Source: a virus. Taken from it: a stretch of DNA of 64,000 bases. Position 1 is the first letter of the stretch. The number at the start of each line of letters is the position of its first letter. The notes beneath the pieces were generated by a model that saw nothing but the letters and a program-made list of their open reading frames with translations, had not been told where the DNA came from and made no database searches. Location: IMG/VR virus record IMGVR_UViG_3300009034_000020, positions 1 to 64,000 of that record, one strand, 5' to 3'. Below, piece after piece: positions 1 through 7,490 of the stretch. The position numbers and the translations under genes are program-made.

Positions 1-28
1 GTAGAGCTGCGTTGGTACCGGGGGACAC
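1..28 (-). CDS. possible 5' end of next leftward gene (cut by window edge)
   Basis: A GTG at 26-28 follows an AGGTGGGGG ribosome-binding-like stretch and opens a frame that stays open to base 1 (nine codons). It starts 12 bases after the stop of the preceding gene, which fits the tight packing here. The same bases also form a GGGGG/CCCCC hairpin, so this could be only a structural element. Weak call. Confidence 0.25.
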
Positions 29-39
29 GCCCCCACCTG

Positions 40-330
40 CTAGTACGGCAATACGCATATCTCACCTCTTATGATGTGTGAGGCCAGGGACTCGCTAATG
101 AGGTACTCCATCCGTAGGTGGGGGTACCGGAAGTGGGTGCAGGAACCCAAAGCCTCCACCGCCAGGAGTTCCCTGGCCGCATTACTCAACGGAGTTACCC
201 AGATAGTACGGCTACCCCATTCCCCACGGCCCAGGACCTGGATACCGTACTTGAGGAGTGATCCGTAGTAGGGGCGGGGAGCTAGGATCCCCCGCCGCAT
301 ACGAATATCTTCCGGGTTCTGCTTGGTCAC
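40..330 (-). CDS. hypothetical protein (96 aa)
   Basis: Not recognised. It starts at a GTG that overlaps the stop of the upstream gene by four bases (GTGA), the usual translational coupling in this operon. The product is basic at the N-terminus, has no predicted membrane segment and contains two Cys residues far apart. It is the last complete gene of the leftward transcript inside the window. Confidence 0.8.
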   Translation of the reverse strand: MTKQNPEDIRMRRGILAPRPYYGSLLKYGIQVLGRGEWGSRTIWVTPLSNAARELLAVEALGSCTHFRYPHLRMEYLISESLASHIIRGEICVLPY

Positions 331-782
331 GGCAGCACCAGTCCTTCCTTTGTCTTCTCCCAGTCCATCGTACCCGGCAGGACAATACCCCGCTCTGCGG
401 TCGGGGGTTCTCCCAAGGGCTCATAGCGATTGGCCGGCCGTACGTAAACTGAGCCATCGAGCTGGGGTTCTATCTCACAGCCCCAGCCTAAGAACAACCC
501 CTTCACGAACTCCCACCGCAGCTCCTTGGAGAAGCTATTGATGAAGTCCATGATGAAGCCAACGATGAATGCCTCGTGGGTGTAACCCATCTGCCGAAGT
601 GTCTCCGCGCACGCCTGCGCCCAGCACTCCCAGTCGGTCTCGGCCTTCACCTGGAATACCTGGTCGATGTGCCGGTGGACTGGGCGGGTCTCGGGCGTGT
701 GGATCTTCACCCGAATAGTGGGCTGCTGGTTCTCACAGCTCGGGTGAGTACCACCACGGCGGCGCTTCTCACCTTTGCTCAT
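327..782 (-). CDS. hypothetical protein (151 aa)
   Basis: Not recognised. A strong site (CCAGGAGGAAGAAGTC) precedes the ATG. The N-terminus is Lys/Arg rich, the middle is alpha-helical in look (many Trp/Phe: residues about 50-100), and the end is Pro/Gly-rich. It overlaps its upstream neighbour at ATGA and its downstream neighbour at GTGA, so it is clearly part of the same operon. Confidence 0.85.
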   Translation of the reverse strand: MSKGEKRRRGGTHPSCENQQPTIRVKIHTPETRPVHRHIDQVFQVKAETDWECWAQACAETLRQMGYTHEAFIVGFIMDFINSFSKELRWEFVKGLFLGWGCEIEPQLDGSVYVRPANRYEPLGEPPTAERGIVLPGTMDWEKTKEGLVLP

Positions 783-943
783 GACTTCTTCCTCCTGGCC
801 CGCCGGGCCTCTTGTCTACGCGCATCTTGTAGGATCCCATCGGATCTTGGGGCGCGGTCAAAGCTCCAGGATGTGTGCTCAGCTAGAAGTCGCTGAATGA
901 TGCGAAGCTCCAGCATAAGTTGTCTAAACTGCTCGTTCGTCAT
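779..943 (-). CDS. small basic protein (54 aa)
   Basis: Short gene found by reading the overlap signals: the ATG at 941-943 shares ATGA with the stop of the membrane protein upstream, and its own stop shares ATGA with the start at 782. The AGGAAGAAG ribosome site is inside the upstream gene. The product begins MTNEQFRQLMLEL, is helical, and ends in an Arg/Lys-rich tail (RRARRKKS), which suggests nucleic-acid binding. Function unknown. Confidence 0.75.
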   Translation of the reverse strand: MTNEQFRQLMLELRIIQRLLAEHTSWSFDRAPRSDGILQDARRQEARRARRKKS

Positions 944-1188
944 GACTTCTTCCTCATGCAGTAGATGCTAGCTGCCACGCAGACGGCCGAGAAGGTGTTA
1001 GCTACCATCCCAGTCCACCAGCCGGCGAGGGCCGCACCCGCCGCCAGAGCCGTGACTGCAACGAACAGGCAGCTCCAAGCGAAGAGGTTGAAGCCCTCCA
1101 CCCGCGGCGCCCTGATGAGCGAGTAGAGCTGCGGCAGGTAGAAAAACATCAGCCCAATGCTCCCGATGAGTCCTAGTAGTTCTACCAT
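940..1188 (-). CDS. SemiSWEET/PQ-loop-like small membrane protein (82 aa)
   Basis: Three hydrophobic helices fill almost the whole protein: about residues 3-25, 33-54 and 58-78. The first contains FYLPQLYSLIR, the Pro-Gln turn of PQ-loop/SWEET proteins. The third begins MVANTF, placing an Asn where SemiSWEETs carry their substrate-site Asn. Length (82) and three-helix layout match bacterial SemiSWEETs, which dimerise in the membrane and move sugars. The ATG at 1186-1188 was chosen because GGAGGTAACC precedes it; a longer frame upstream is out of register with the neighbour gene. A role in the phage cycle is not known. Family assignment is by motif and topology only. Confidence 0.7.
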   Translation of the reverse strand: MVELLGLIGSIGLMFFYLPQLYSLIRAPRVEGFNLFAWSCLFVAVTALAAGAALAGWWTGMVANTFSAVCVAASIYCMRKKS

Positions 1189-1190
1189 GG

Positions 1191-1601
1191 TTACCTCCGA
1201 AACTCCGGCATCTGGTCCTTCTTGAACACTACCCTGTGGTTGCAGTGGGGGCAGGCCCAGAGAACCGCGAACTTTCCCTTGAGTTGTTCCCTCCAGTCGG
1301 GCGGGGCGCCGACGATCTCGACATTCGGTTGTTCGAGGACCCACGTGGCGCTTCGTTCACCGACTAGGCGGAAGGTATCTTCACCGCAATTCCAGCAGGT
1401 GACACCGGTATCCACACTGTCCGTCAGGAGAGCACGCTGGTCCGGCTCTACCGGAGTAGGATCTTCGGTGATGTCCAGCTTCACGTAGGTCCACGGGCTC
1501 TCGGGTATGGCATCCTCGTCCCGCGGGTCGTGGCCTGGGCGCCAAATGTGGTGCCGCTGGATTGCCCGCTGTTTCTGGCTAGGATGGATCTCGCCGGGCA
1601 T
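1191..1601 (-). CDS. zinc-ribbon hypothetical protein (136 aa)
   Basis: Two Cys pairs, CWNC near residue 69 and CPHC near residue 117, are spaced as in a zinc ribbon with a long insert between the knuckles. The N-terminal half is acidic and has no clear domain. It begins ATG three bases after the preceding gene's stop, with GGTGGAG as ribosome site. Function unknown; possibly an adaptor for nucleic acid or protein binding. Confidence 0.8.
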   Translation of the reverse strand: MPGEIHPSQKQRAIQRHHIWRPGHDPRDEDAIPESPWTYVKLDITEDPTPVEPDQRALLTDSVDTGVTCWNCGEDTFRLVGERSATWVLEQPNVEIVGAPPDWREQLKGKFAVLWACPHCNHRVVFKKDQMPEFRR

Positions 1602-1844
1602 CTACTCCACCAGCCACTTATCGAAGACAGGACTCTCCCAGGCACCAGGGGGCTTCCAATCGCAGGCAGCCGCCAGTACGGCCGCCAGGGCCTTCTCCAC
1701 GCGCTCATTCGGCAGCGCTAGCGCCACGTCAACTGGCACACGCACGACGATCTCGTTGTCCCCCTCCGCACGTTCTGCGCGGATGAAAGTAAAGAGATCA
1801 CCCACATTACCTCCTAAGATACTCTTCGGACGTTCTCCTGTCAT
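1602..1844 (-). CDS. hypothetical protein (80 aa)
   Basis: Not recognised. The ATG at 1842-1844 follows GGAGGACTGAC and sits just before the stop of the polymerase-like gene upstream. The sequence alternates beta-like stretches (EIVVRVPVDVALAL) with an Ala-rich helix. No metal or membrane motif. Confidence 0.8.
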   Translation of the reverse strand: MTGERPKSILGGNVGDLFTFIRAERAEGDNEIVVRVPVDVALALPNERVEKALAAVLAAACDWKPPGAWESPVFDKWLVE

Positions 1845-1845
1845 G

Positions 1846-3045
1846 TCAGTCCTCCGTCTCTACATAGGTCTGGGGATTCAGGGTGATCCCAGACCGGCCC
1901 AGGTGAGCGATAGGGTAGCCGAGCTGGCATAGGACCTTCAGCTTGTGCTCTAGGGGAATATGTACGTCGCCCACGGTCGCCAGCATATCCCCATCGTCGT
2001 GGCCCTGAAGTATAGCTCGTTCCCACCAACGGTTGCTAACATCGTGGGCGTCTTGGGCGCCTTCACCTATCAGGCTCACCAGCGCCACCTCGATGATGTC
2101 CTGTACGGTACCAAAGACCCGCTGGCGGAAGCACTCGCTCACTGGGCTAGGGTACTCGGTCCAGCGGCCATAGCGTGTCTCGGAGCGCTGCTGCTCTCGA
2201 TACACCGTGCTCTCTAGTGCACACCAAGCGCGAATTGCTGGGAGTTTCTTGTCCAGGACATCCCGCACAAGCTGCTCCGGCTCCGCTGGTAGCGGCCCGA
2301 TGTCACCCAGTCGGTACAGTACTCCCTCATCCTGGTCTAGTACTACCCAAGCCAAGAACGGCAGTACCTCGACATGGGGAATACCTAGCTCATTCGCCAA
2401 GTGGTCCACTGGATCCTCGTCCGGCGTATCCACGAAGAGGCGATAGAGCGTCGGGTCACCAGTAAGCGAAGCCAGCACACGGAGGAACAGGTGGTCATAC
2501 TTGACCTGCCACCTCCGCCCCTCCCCGTCCGGCGGTTGGAGGGCTATGTGCCGGGCTAGTGGTAAGCTGACACTTGTGTAGTACTCCCCCAGGTCAACGG
2601 TGAGCTGCGGCTCGATAACAGCGCAGTCCAAGGCATCCTGTGCGGGGGTACTGAACGCGGCCTGGCTGCAAACAGCATAGCCAGAGCAGTACTCCAGGAG
2701 CATGAGGTCTCCTACGAAGTGCTCGGCTATAGCTCTCCGCTCTGGTGTATGCATCCCAGGCTCGTAAGTGCCGAAGATGACATCGAGCAACTTGGGTAGC
2801 ACGGAGCGGATACTGCGCGTCACCAAGAGCGGGCCTTCCCGGCCAGTCAGGAGGCCCTTCAACATGGCCGCGCGCACCTTCCACAGCGCAACGGACGGTG
2901 GTAGCTCCACCAGCCAGGCCGCGTTCTTATTGGCAAAGCCCATGCGGTTATCGTCCCACAGGGCGAAGCCGACTGTTTCTTGTGTCCGAAGCCAGTCGCC
3001 CAGCTCCAGGATACTTATCTGATCGTTGACGGTGGCGACTTCCAT
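1846..3045 (-). CDS. family A DNA polymerase paralogue lacking catalytic residues (399 aa)
   Basis: The sequence follows the layout of a PolA exonuclease-plus-polymerase protein but has lost the active sites. Residues 182-200 (KYDHLFLRVLASLTGDPTL) align with motif A of the true polymerase of this phage (NADWSQLEVWVL...TGDPTL at 593-613). The catalytic Asp is replaced by Lys182 and the following Glu by Phe187. The motif B region (about 225-250) has no R-xxx-K. Residues 290-320 (RYGRWTEYPS, then RQRVFGTVQDIIEVALV) match the polymerase thumb/palm segment after motif B. Motif C (VHD) is not found near 355-362. The N-terminal 150 residues resemble a vestigial 3'-5' exonuclease fold (VGDLMLLEYCSGY), with no DxE. 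It may be a structural or regulatory partner of the active polymerase. It overlaps the KTSC gene by one base. Confidence 0.7.
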   Translation of the reverse strand: MEVATVNDQISILELGDWLRTQETVGFALWDDNRMGFANKNAAWLVELPPSVALWKVRAAMLKGLLTGREGPLLVTRSIRSVLPKLLDVIFGTYEPGMHTPERRAIAEHFVGDLMLLEYCSGYAVCSQAAFSTPAQDALDCAVIEPQLTVDLGEYYTSVSLPLARHIALQPPDGEGRRWQVKYDHLFLRVLASLTGDPTLYRLFVDTPDEDPVDHLANELGIPHVEVLPFLAWVVLDQDEGVLYRLGDIGPLPAEPEQLVRDVLDKKLPAIRAWCALESTVYREQQRSETRYGRWTEYPSPVSECFRQRVFGTVQDIIEVALVSLIGEGAQDAHDVSNRWWERAILQGHDDGDMLATVGDVHIPLEHKLKVLCQLGYPIAHLGRSGITLNPQTYVETED

Positions 3046-3263
3046 CAGTCTACCTCAGCGTAGGAGAACCCTCCGCCCTTGACTAGCTCGTTGAAAGCCT
3101 TGCCCAGTGAGTCGGCGAACAGGATCTCAGTCACGAGCCCCGCCGGTATGTCCTCGTAAGCGTACACCCGGCCATTATTGAACTCGACCAGCAAGACGTG
3201 CTCGTCCTTGTGGTACTCGAACGAGGTAATCATGCTGGACTCAACCGCTAGCTTCTTCGCCAT
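3045..3263 (-). CDS. KTSC-domain protein (72 aa)
   Basis: Residues 5-70 match the KTSC domain, which occurs alone in phages and at the end of some lysyl-tRNA synthetases: the VESSMITSFEYH opening, a beta-rich LLVEFNNGRVYAYEDIP core and a closing SLGKAFNELVKGGGFSY. Its biochemical role is not established. I prefer the ATG at 3261-3263, which follows GGAGAGGTGG; an in-frame TTG six bases upstream is possible. Confidence 0.85.
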   Translation of the reverse strand: MAKKLAVESSMITSFEYHKDEHVLLVEFNNGRVYAYEDIPAGLVTEILFADSLGKAFNELVKGGGFSYAEVD

Positions 3264-3855
3264 GGTCAACCACCTCTCCTTCTACTACCTCTTCTTCGTC
3301 CTCCGGAACAGGGTCTAGGAGCTTCAACTCCTGGAACTTCCTAAGCATCGTCGGCGGGATCCTGGCGTTCGGGTCGGCCTGGATCATAGCCAGCGCGATC
3401 TTCTCGGCCAGGTTCAGGTGCGTCACGTCCACATCGACCTTCCTTCTTTCGACGATGAGGCCGCCCGCCTTCAGTAGGAGCTCACCCACCTTCAACCTGA
3501 TGGCATGATCGGGGACAGTAGTCCCCCAGGTGAACTTCTCGCCACAGAATGGACACTTGATCTCCTCCTTGATGCCCTTCTCTGCCTTTGCCGCGGCAGT
3601 GATGAGGCCGGTAGCCTCCATGGCGGCGAACTCCAGGGCCTTCTTAGCCCCCTCGGTCATGCTACCGAAGAGCTTGCTGTAGGCTGCTATGAAGCCGTTA
3701 TCCGTACGTATCCACCGAGACGCCCGCTGCGGCTGGATACCTGTTTCCGCGCACGCCTCGTGCCAATCGCCACAACGTATCAGCGCCTCCAGGAAGGCAC
3801 GCTGGGCCGGAGTCAGTCGATCAGCGTCTCGCCTCCGCGCTGGCCCAGTCACCAT
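3241..3855 (-). CDS. putative terminase small subunit-like DNA-binding protein (204 aa)
   Basis: The N-terminus (about residues 14-60, LTPAQRAFLEALIRCGDWHEAC then RWIRTDNGF) is the helix-turn-helix pattern of phage small terminases, which bind packaging sites. A central segment has CPFC and a helical region. The tail is very acidic (EDEEEVVEGEVVDHGEE), as in oligomerising TerS proteins. The ATG at 3853-3855 follows GGAGCCTAAC and lies just beyond the stop of the upstream gene. It lies about 42 kb from, and on the opposite strand to, the large terminase, which is unusual. It could instead be a regulatory protein with the same fold. Confidence 0.65.
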   Translation of the reverse strand: MVTGPARRRDADRLTPAQRAFLEALIRCGDWHEACAETGIQPQRASRWIRTDNGFIAAYSKLFGSMTEGAKKALEFAAMEATGLITAAAKAEKGIKEEIKCPFCGEKFTWGTTVPDHAIRLKVGELLLKAGGLIVERRKVDVDVTHLNLAEKIALAMIQADPNARIPPTMLRKFQELKLLDPVPEDEEEVVEGEVVDHGEEASG

Positions 3856-3856
3856 G

Positions 3857-4111
3857 TTAGGCTCCGCCGATGATATGCCAACGCAGGAACCGGAACTCCC
3901 AGCCGACCAGCTTCTGGCTGTATAGACCAAATGGCCCAAGCACGAGCATGAAGCCAGGCTCTTCGCCACCGAAGTAGGAGAAGAACAACCCGACCCCATA
4001 GCACTCCATGCTGTAGCCGAAGATGAAGCCGAAGGCTATGGCTCCCGGAAAGAAGTCCTCCCCGACTGGTTCGGCGCCGTATACCACTGCTGCTGGGGGT
4101 ATCGTTCGCAC
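3857..4111 (-). CDS. hydrophobic hypothetical protein (84 aa)
   Basis: Not recognised. It is rich in Phe, Gly and Tyr, with one or two possible membrane segments (about 20-45 and 48-65). It starts at GTG after AGGAGGTGTAGAGAG, immediately after the polymerase stop, and is the first gene behind the promoter at 4132-4160. Confidence 0.75.
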   Translation of the reverse strand: MRTIPPAAVVYGAEPVGEDFFPGAIAFGFIFGYSMECYGVGLFFSYFGGEEPGFMLVLGPFGLYSQKLVGWEFRFLRWHIIGGA

Positions 4112-4115
4112 CTCT

Positions 4116-6716
4116 CTACACCTCCTTGTCTAGTGTAACCACGTTTCCATTAGCTGTCAAGACCGTCGTCTGCTCTCCCAGAGAACGTCCCCAGGAGACC
4201 TCGACCGGGCATTGCCAACCTAGTTTCGTGCCATCTGGTAGTATAGTCTCTTTCGCTACCCGCTCCCAGAGGTTCTTGATGAGCCATGCTGTCTCCAACG
4301 TGTACTCTGGGCTTGGAGCCTTAGCCTCAAAGACCAGCGAGTCATGGACCTCTAAGATAATGTTGGCACGGCCCTTCAATTCCTCCGCGCCCTCGGTCAC
4401 CACATGCGCGCGGCCGTGAAGGTCATGACCACCACTCTGGATGGGGAAGTTGTAACCCTTCCGAATGAGCTTCTGTAGGTCGTACTTGTACCCCAGGATC
4501 TGGAGTATCGGGATCTCCGGGAAGTGCCGCCATCTACCGAACTTGTTCTTGATACGGTAGTCGGTCAACATCCCCCGCTCTATCTCCTTGAAGTAGGCCG
4601 GGAGGGTTGGGAAGATGTCGGTCACGTACGCACCCATCAGAGCATGGGACTCATTCATCCCACACCCCAAGCGAGACGCAGCACCCTCATCGGTGAGCCC
4701 GTAGTTGATGCCGAAGGTGAAGACCTTGGCCTTCCCCCGCAGCTCGCCGAATTCCTGGCGCCAGTCCTGGTCATCCATGCCTACCCCCACATTGGGGAAC
4801 AAGTCGCTAATCTCTAGCTCGCCCAACTTACGAGCCACATAGGTATGGACATCCTCGCCACCCAGCAGCAACCCCATCAAGGTCGGATCCCCCGTCTGGT
4901 AGCCCAGCACCCACACCTCTAGCTGGGACCAGTCAGCGTTCATCAGGACACAGCCAGGCGGGGCGATGAAGAGCTGCCGGAAGGCATCCTTTAGCCCTAG
5001 TTCCGGGATGTGTATGTCCTTCGGTGGGTTCTGGAGGTTCGGCTTCTCGTATGAATGCCGCCCTGTGTCGGCGAAGCTCACCTTGACGTGCGCGTGGATG
5101 CGGTTGTCGGAGCAGATGTAGCGCCCGTAGCCACCAGTATCGCCACCGAGGTAGGTACTATAGAACTTGGTGGCACCCTTCAAGTCCAGGATTATCGGGA
5201 TGGCAGGATGCTTGTGCTCGGCATAGAGCGCCTCCAGCACCGCCTTATCTGTCGTCACATGGTCGATACAGGGATGCTCTTTGGTGCACACCCCGCAGCC
5301 CTTGGCACCGTCTGTCCGCTCATTAGGGATGGGGAACCCAAGGTCCTTGAACAAGTACTGCTGGAGCCCCGCCGGGGCCATGCTGACCTTCTTCCCGGCT
5401 ACCTCTTGGAGCTGCTTCTCGTACTTCTTGGCGACACCCGTGTAGTGGGTGCAGAGCTTCTTGAATAGCTTCGTGTCCACCAGGACCCCGCGGCGCTCCA
5501 TCTCCCAGCAGGCGCGTACAAGGGGCGTGGTGATGTTGTCTAGTAACCAACCGCTACCCTGCTCATTGACCTTCTCCTGGAGCTGCGGCGCAATGCGGGC
5601 AACTACATCCGCATCCGCCGCGCCATACTTCCACGTGATGATGTCTGGCACGTCTATCATGCGGCGCTTCCGCTGCGACAACTGCATGACCTCCTCCTCG
5701 TAATAGGGGAGATCAGTCCAGAAGGCGGTCAGATCTGTCAAGTGGTGCGACACGTTCTCCTGGAGGGCACGGCTGAGGAACAGTGTGTCTTGGTCCAGGT
5801 TCTCTACCCGTAGACCGAATGCTGTAGCAGCGGTGATGATCTCTTCGTCCTGGCGGCGCTCCAGGAACCGAACGTCGAAGTGTGCGTTCTGCCCCTGCTT
5901 CGGCTTATCGGAAGCGAAGATCTCACGCAGCAGGCAGATTACCTCAGCCCACTCGTTGTCGTTCCAAAATGGCTCCCAGCCCTGCCGGAGGATGGGTACG
6001 ATATAGCCAACGCCACCCTCATTCGGTGAGAAGGTGATGCATATCAGCTCGTCCCGCATCCAGTCTAGGCCCGTGGTCTCGGTGTCGAAGGCGAATGACT
6101 TGACCTCCGGCCCCACCAGGTAGGTCCGCAAGGCACGCAGGTCCGGCAGGGACAGGATAGGGGCGTAGTCGCCCATGTTCTGGCTACCTACCCCAGACTT
6201 CGCTAGACGAGCGGCCTTCTGCATGTGCGCCACGACCATCGGTGTCGCCGCCCACCTCCGCATGACGAATGCCGGGTGGTATGTTGGGACTAGGGGGATC
6301 CCAGTATCCTCCTGAACGAGGGTCTGTCCCGCCACGTCGCCGAGGACCATACGCCGGTAGAGCGTAGCTAGAGCCGGCACGCCCAGAGTCACGATGACCT
6401 TGGGCTGCACCCGCTTGATGATCTCGATGACGTTGGGCCGGCAGTTGGCCAGCTCTTCCGGCCTAGGCGTCCGGTTACCCGGCGGCCGGCAGAAGCAGGC
6501 GTTGAGTAAGTAGATCTCAGATGGCTTGAGACCCGCCTGCTTCACTAGCGTTGCTAGGACACGCCCAGCCTTGCCGACGAACGCCTTTTCCTGCTCGTCC
6601 TCTTCCCGCCCAGGAGCCTCTCCCAGGAAGAGGAGGTCGGCATGAGCAGGGCCTCGGCCCTTGACGATCTTAGTCCGGCTCTTGACCAGGCTCGGACACT
6701 TCTGGCATGTGGTCAA
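4116..6716 (-). CDS. DNA polymerase I with N-terminal family 4-type uracil-DNA glycosylase domain (866 aa)
   Basis: Residues 1-170 form a uracil-DNA glycosylase of the iron-sulfur type: GEAPG at 32-36, the CRPPGNRTP segment at 76-84, HPA at 147-149, and Cys4, Cys7, Cys76 and Cys92 placed as 4Fe-4S ligands. Residues 205-380 are a DnaQ-type 3'-5' exonuclease with D211-T-E213. The polymerase carries motif A NADWSQLE (593-600, Asp595), motif B R660...K664...F668..YG and motif C VHD (790-792), all intact. An extra Cys cluster (474-483) lies in the insert before motif A. Polymerases with a glycosylase-like N-terminus are known from SPO1-type phages. The start is TTG at 6714-6716 behind GGAGCAGGTTACG, inside the upstream gene. 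This is the replicative polymerase; the glycosylase could sense or remove uracil ahead of synthesis. Confidence 0.93.
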   Translation of the reverse strand: MTTCQKCPSLVKSRTKIVKGRGPAHADLLFLGEAPGREEDEQEKAFVGKAGRVLATLVKQAGLKPSEIYLLNACFCRPPGNRTPRPEELANCRPNVIEIIKRVQPKVIVTLGVPALATLYRRMVLGDVAGQTLVQEDTGIPLVPTYHPAFVMRRWAATPMVVAHMQKAARLAKSGVGSQNMGDYAPILSLPDLRALRTYLVGPEVKSFAFDTETTGLDWMRDELICITFSPNEGGVGYIVPILRQGWEPFWNDNEWAEVICLLREIFASDKPKQGQNAHFDVRFLERRQDEEIITAATAFGLRVENLDQDTLFLSRALQENVSHHLTDLTAFWTDLPYYEEEVMQLSQRKRRMIDVPDIITWKYGAADADVVARIAPQLQEKVNEQGSGWLLDNITTPLVRACWEMERRGVLVDTKLFKKLCTHYTGVAKKYEKQLQEVAGKKVSMAPAGLQQYLFKDLGFPIPNERTDGAKGCGVCTKEHPCIDHVTTDKAVLEALYAEHKHPAIPIILDLKGATKFYSTYLGGDTGGYGRYICSDNRIHAHVKVSFADTGRHSYEKPNLQNPPKDIHIPELGLKDAFRQLFIAPPGCVLMNADWSQLEVWVLGYQTGDPTLMGLLLGGEDVHTYVARKLGELEISDLFPNVGVGMDDQDWRQEFGELRGKAKVFTFGINYGLTDEGAASRLGCGMNESHALMGAYVTDIFPTLPAYFKEIERGMLTDYRIKNKFGRWRHFPEIPILQILGYKYDLQKLIRKGYNFPIQSGGHDLHGRAHVVTEGAEELKGRANIILEVHDSLVFEAKAPSPEYTLETAWLIKNLWERVAKETILPDGTKLGWQCPVEVSWGRSLGEQTTVLTANGNVVTLDKEV
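4132..4160 (-). promoter_or_regulatory. leftward promoter inside the 3' end of the polymerase gene
   Basis: Minus strand TTGACA - 17 bases - TACACT. The GTG of the gene at 3857-4111 lies about 20 bases downstream, so terS-like, KTSC and the polymerase paralogue can be expressed apart from the polymerase. Confidence 0.7.
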
Positions 6717-7164
6717 CGTAACCTGCTCCTAGCACAGCCAATACCTCTAGAGCCTCCTCGTCCGTCTCGACGATGAGCGAGCAGGCTTCCTTGACAAAGA
6801 TATGGCTATGGATGTTGTTCGGCTCCATGAGCACTAAGATGTACTTCCCATGATCATGCGCCCGCTGGATCTCCATGCAAGTGCCAATGGACACCTGGTC
6901 AGCGCCCAACAAGCGAGCGAAAAGGACATCGCACGTACGTACGTCGAAGCAATCGCGGCCATAGACGCCCTTCTGGGAGCTGACTGGGTGCTGTTCATAG
7001 CCCTCGGTAGTGAACTTCCGCACACGCTTCAGATGTTCCTTACCACGCATGGGGGACACGGCGGTATGACCTAGCTGGTGGAGTTGTGCGGCATACTCCT
7101 CACGCCACTCGACAGCACCCTTGTAGGTCTGCCCCGCAATCGGTCCTGCTAGATAGATTCTCAT
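6670..7164 (-). CDS. nucleoside 2-deoxyribosyltransferase-like protein (164 aa)
   Basis: The N-terminus MRIYLAGPIAG and the block GADQVSIGTCMEIQRAHDHGK (about 89-109) are the two signatures of the nucleoside 2-deoxyribosyltransferase-like fold: a Rossmann-like opening and the Gly-Thr/Glu active-site segment. Enzymes of this fold move deoxyribose between bases or hydrolyse modified nucleotides. The gene is coupled to both neighbours (ATGA with the gene upstream, 47-base overlap with the polymerase), pointing to nucleotide supply or clean-up for replication. Exact substrate unknown. Confidence 0.8.
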   Translation of the reverse strand: MRIYLAGPIAGQTYKGAVEWREEYAAQLHQLGHTAVSPMRGKEHLKRVRKFTTEGYEQHPVSSQKGVYGRDCFDVRTCDVLFARLLGADQVSIGTCMEIQRAHDHGKYILVLMEPNNIHSHIFVKEACSLIVETDEEALEVLAVLGAGYVDHMPEVSEPGQEPD

Positions 7165-7490
7165 TTCCTCGGCCTCCTACTGAGCCGCATGATCTCCTTG
7201 CGGAACTTCTCCTTCTGGTCGCCGGTGAAGTAGCGGCTGTACTGCTCCTCCCGAATGTCGTTGATGAACCGCAAGCAGGCTTCCCGACCTACAGCAGCAG
7301 GGTCCTCGCCGGACATGACTTCACTAGGGCCGTTGCACGAGCAGCCGATGCCATACCAAACGCCTACCTCGCCACTAATGCTGATGCCGACAGCTAGGTA
7401 CTCCCACTCGTAGCCGCCGCCTAGGTCGCCTAGCTCACCAAGCGTCAACGTCCATCCTTCTGGGGGCTCGAAGTCGAACTCTGGTGTCAT
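7161..7490 (-). CDS. hypothetical protein (109 aa)
   Basis: Not recognised. A longer frame exists, but the ATG at 7488-7490 is preceded by GGAGGTGCAGT and shares ATGA with the resolvase stop. The first half is beta-rich with a GIGCSCNG turn, and the C-terminal third is helical and basic (FRKEIMRLSRRPRK). Confidence 0.8.
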   Translation of the reverse strand: MTPEFDFEPPEGWTLTLGELGDLGGGYEWEYLAVGISISGEVGVWYGIGCSCNGPSEVMSGEDPAAVGREACLRFINDIREEQYSRYFTGDQKEKFRKEIMRLSRRPRK

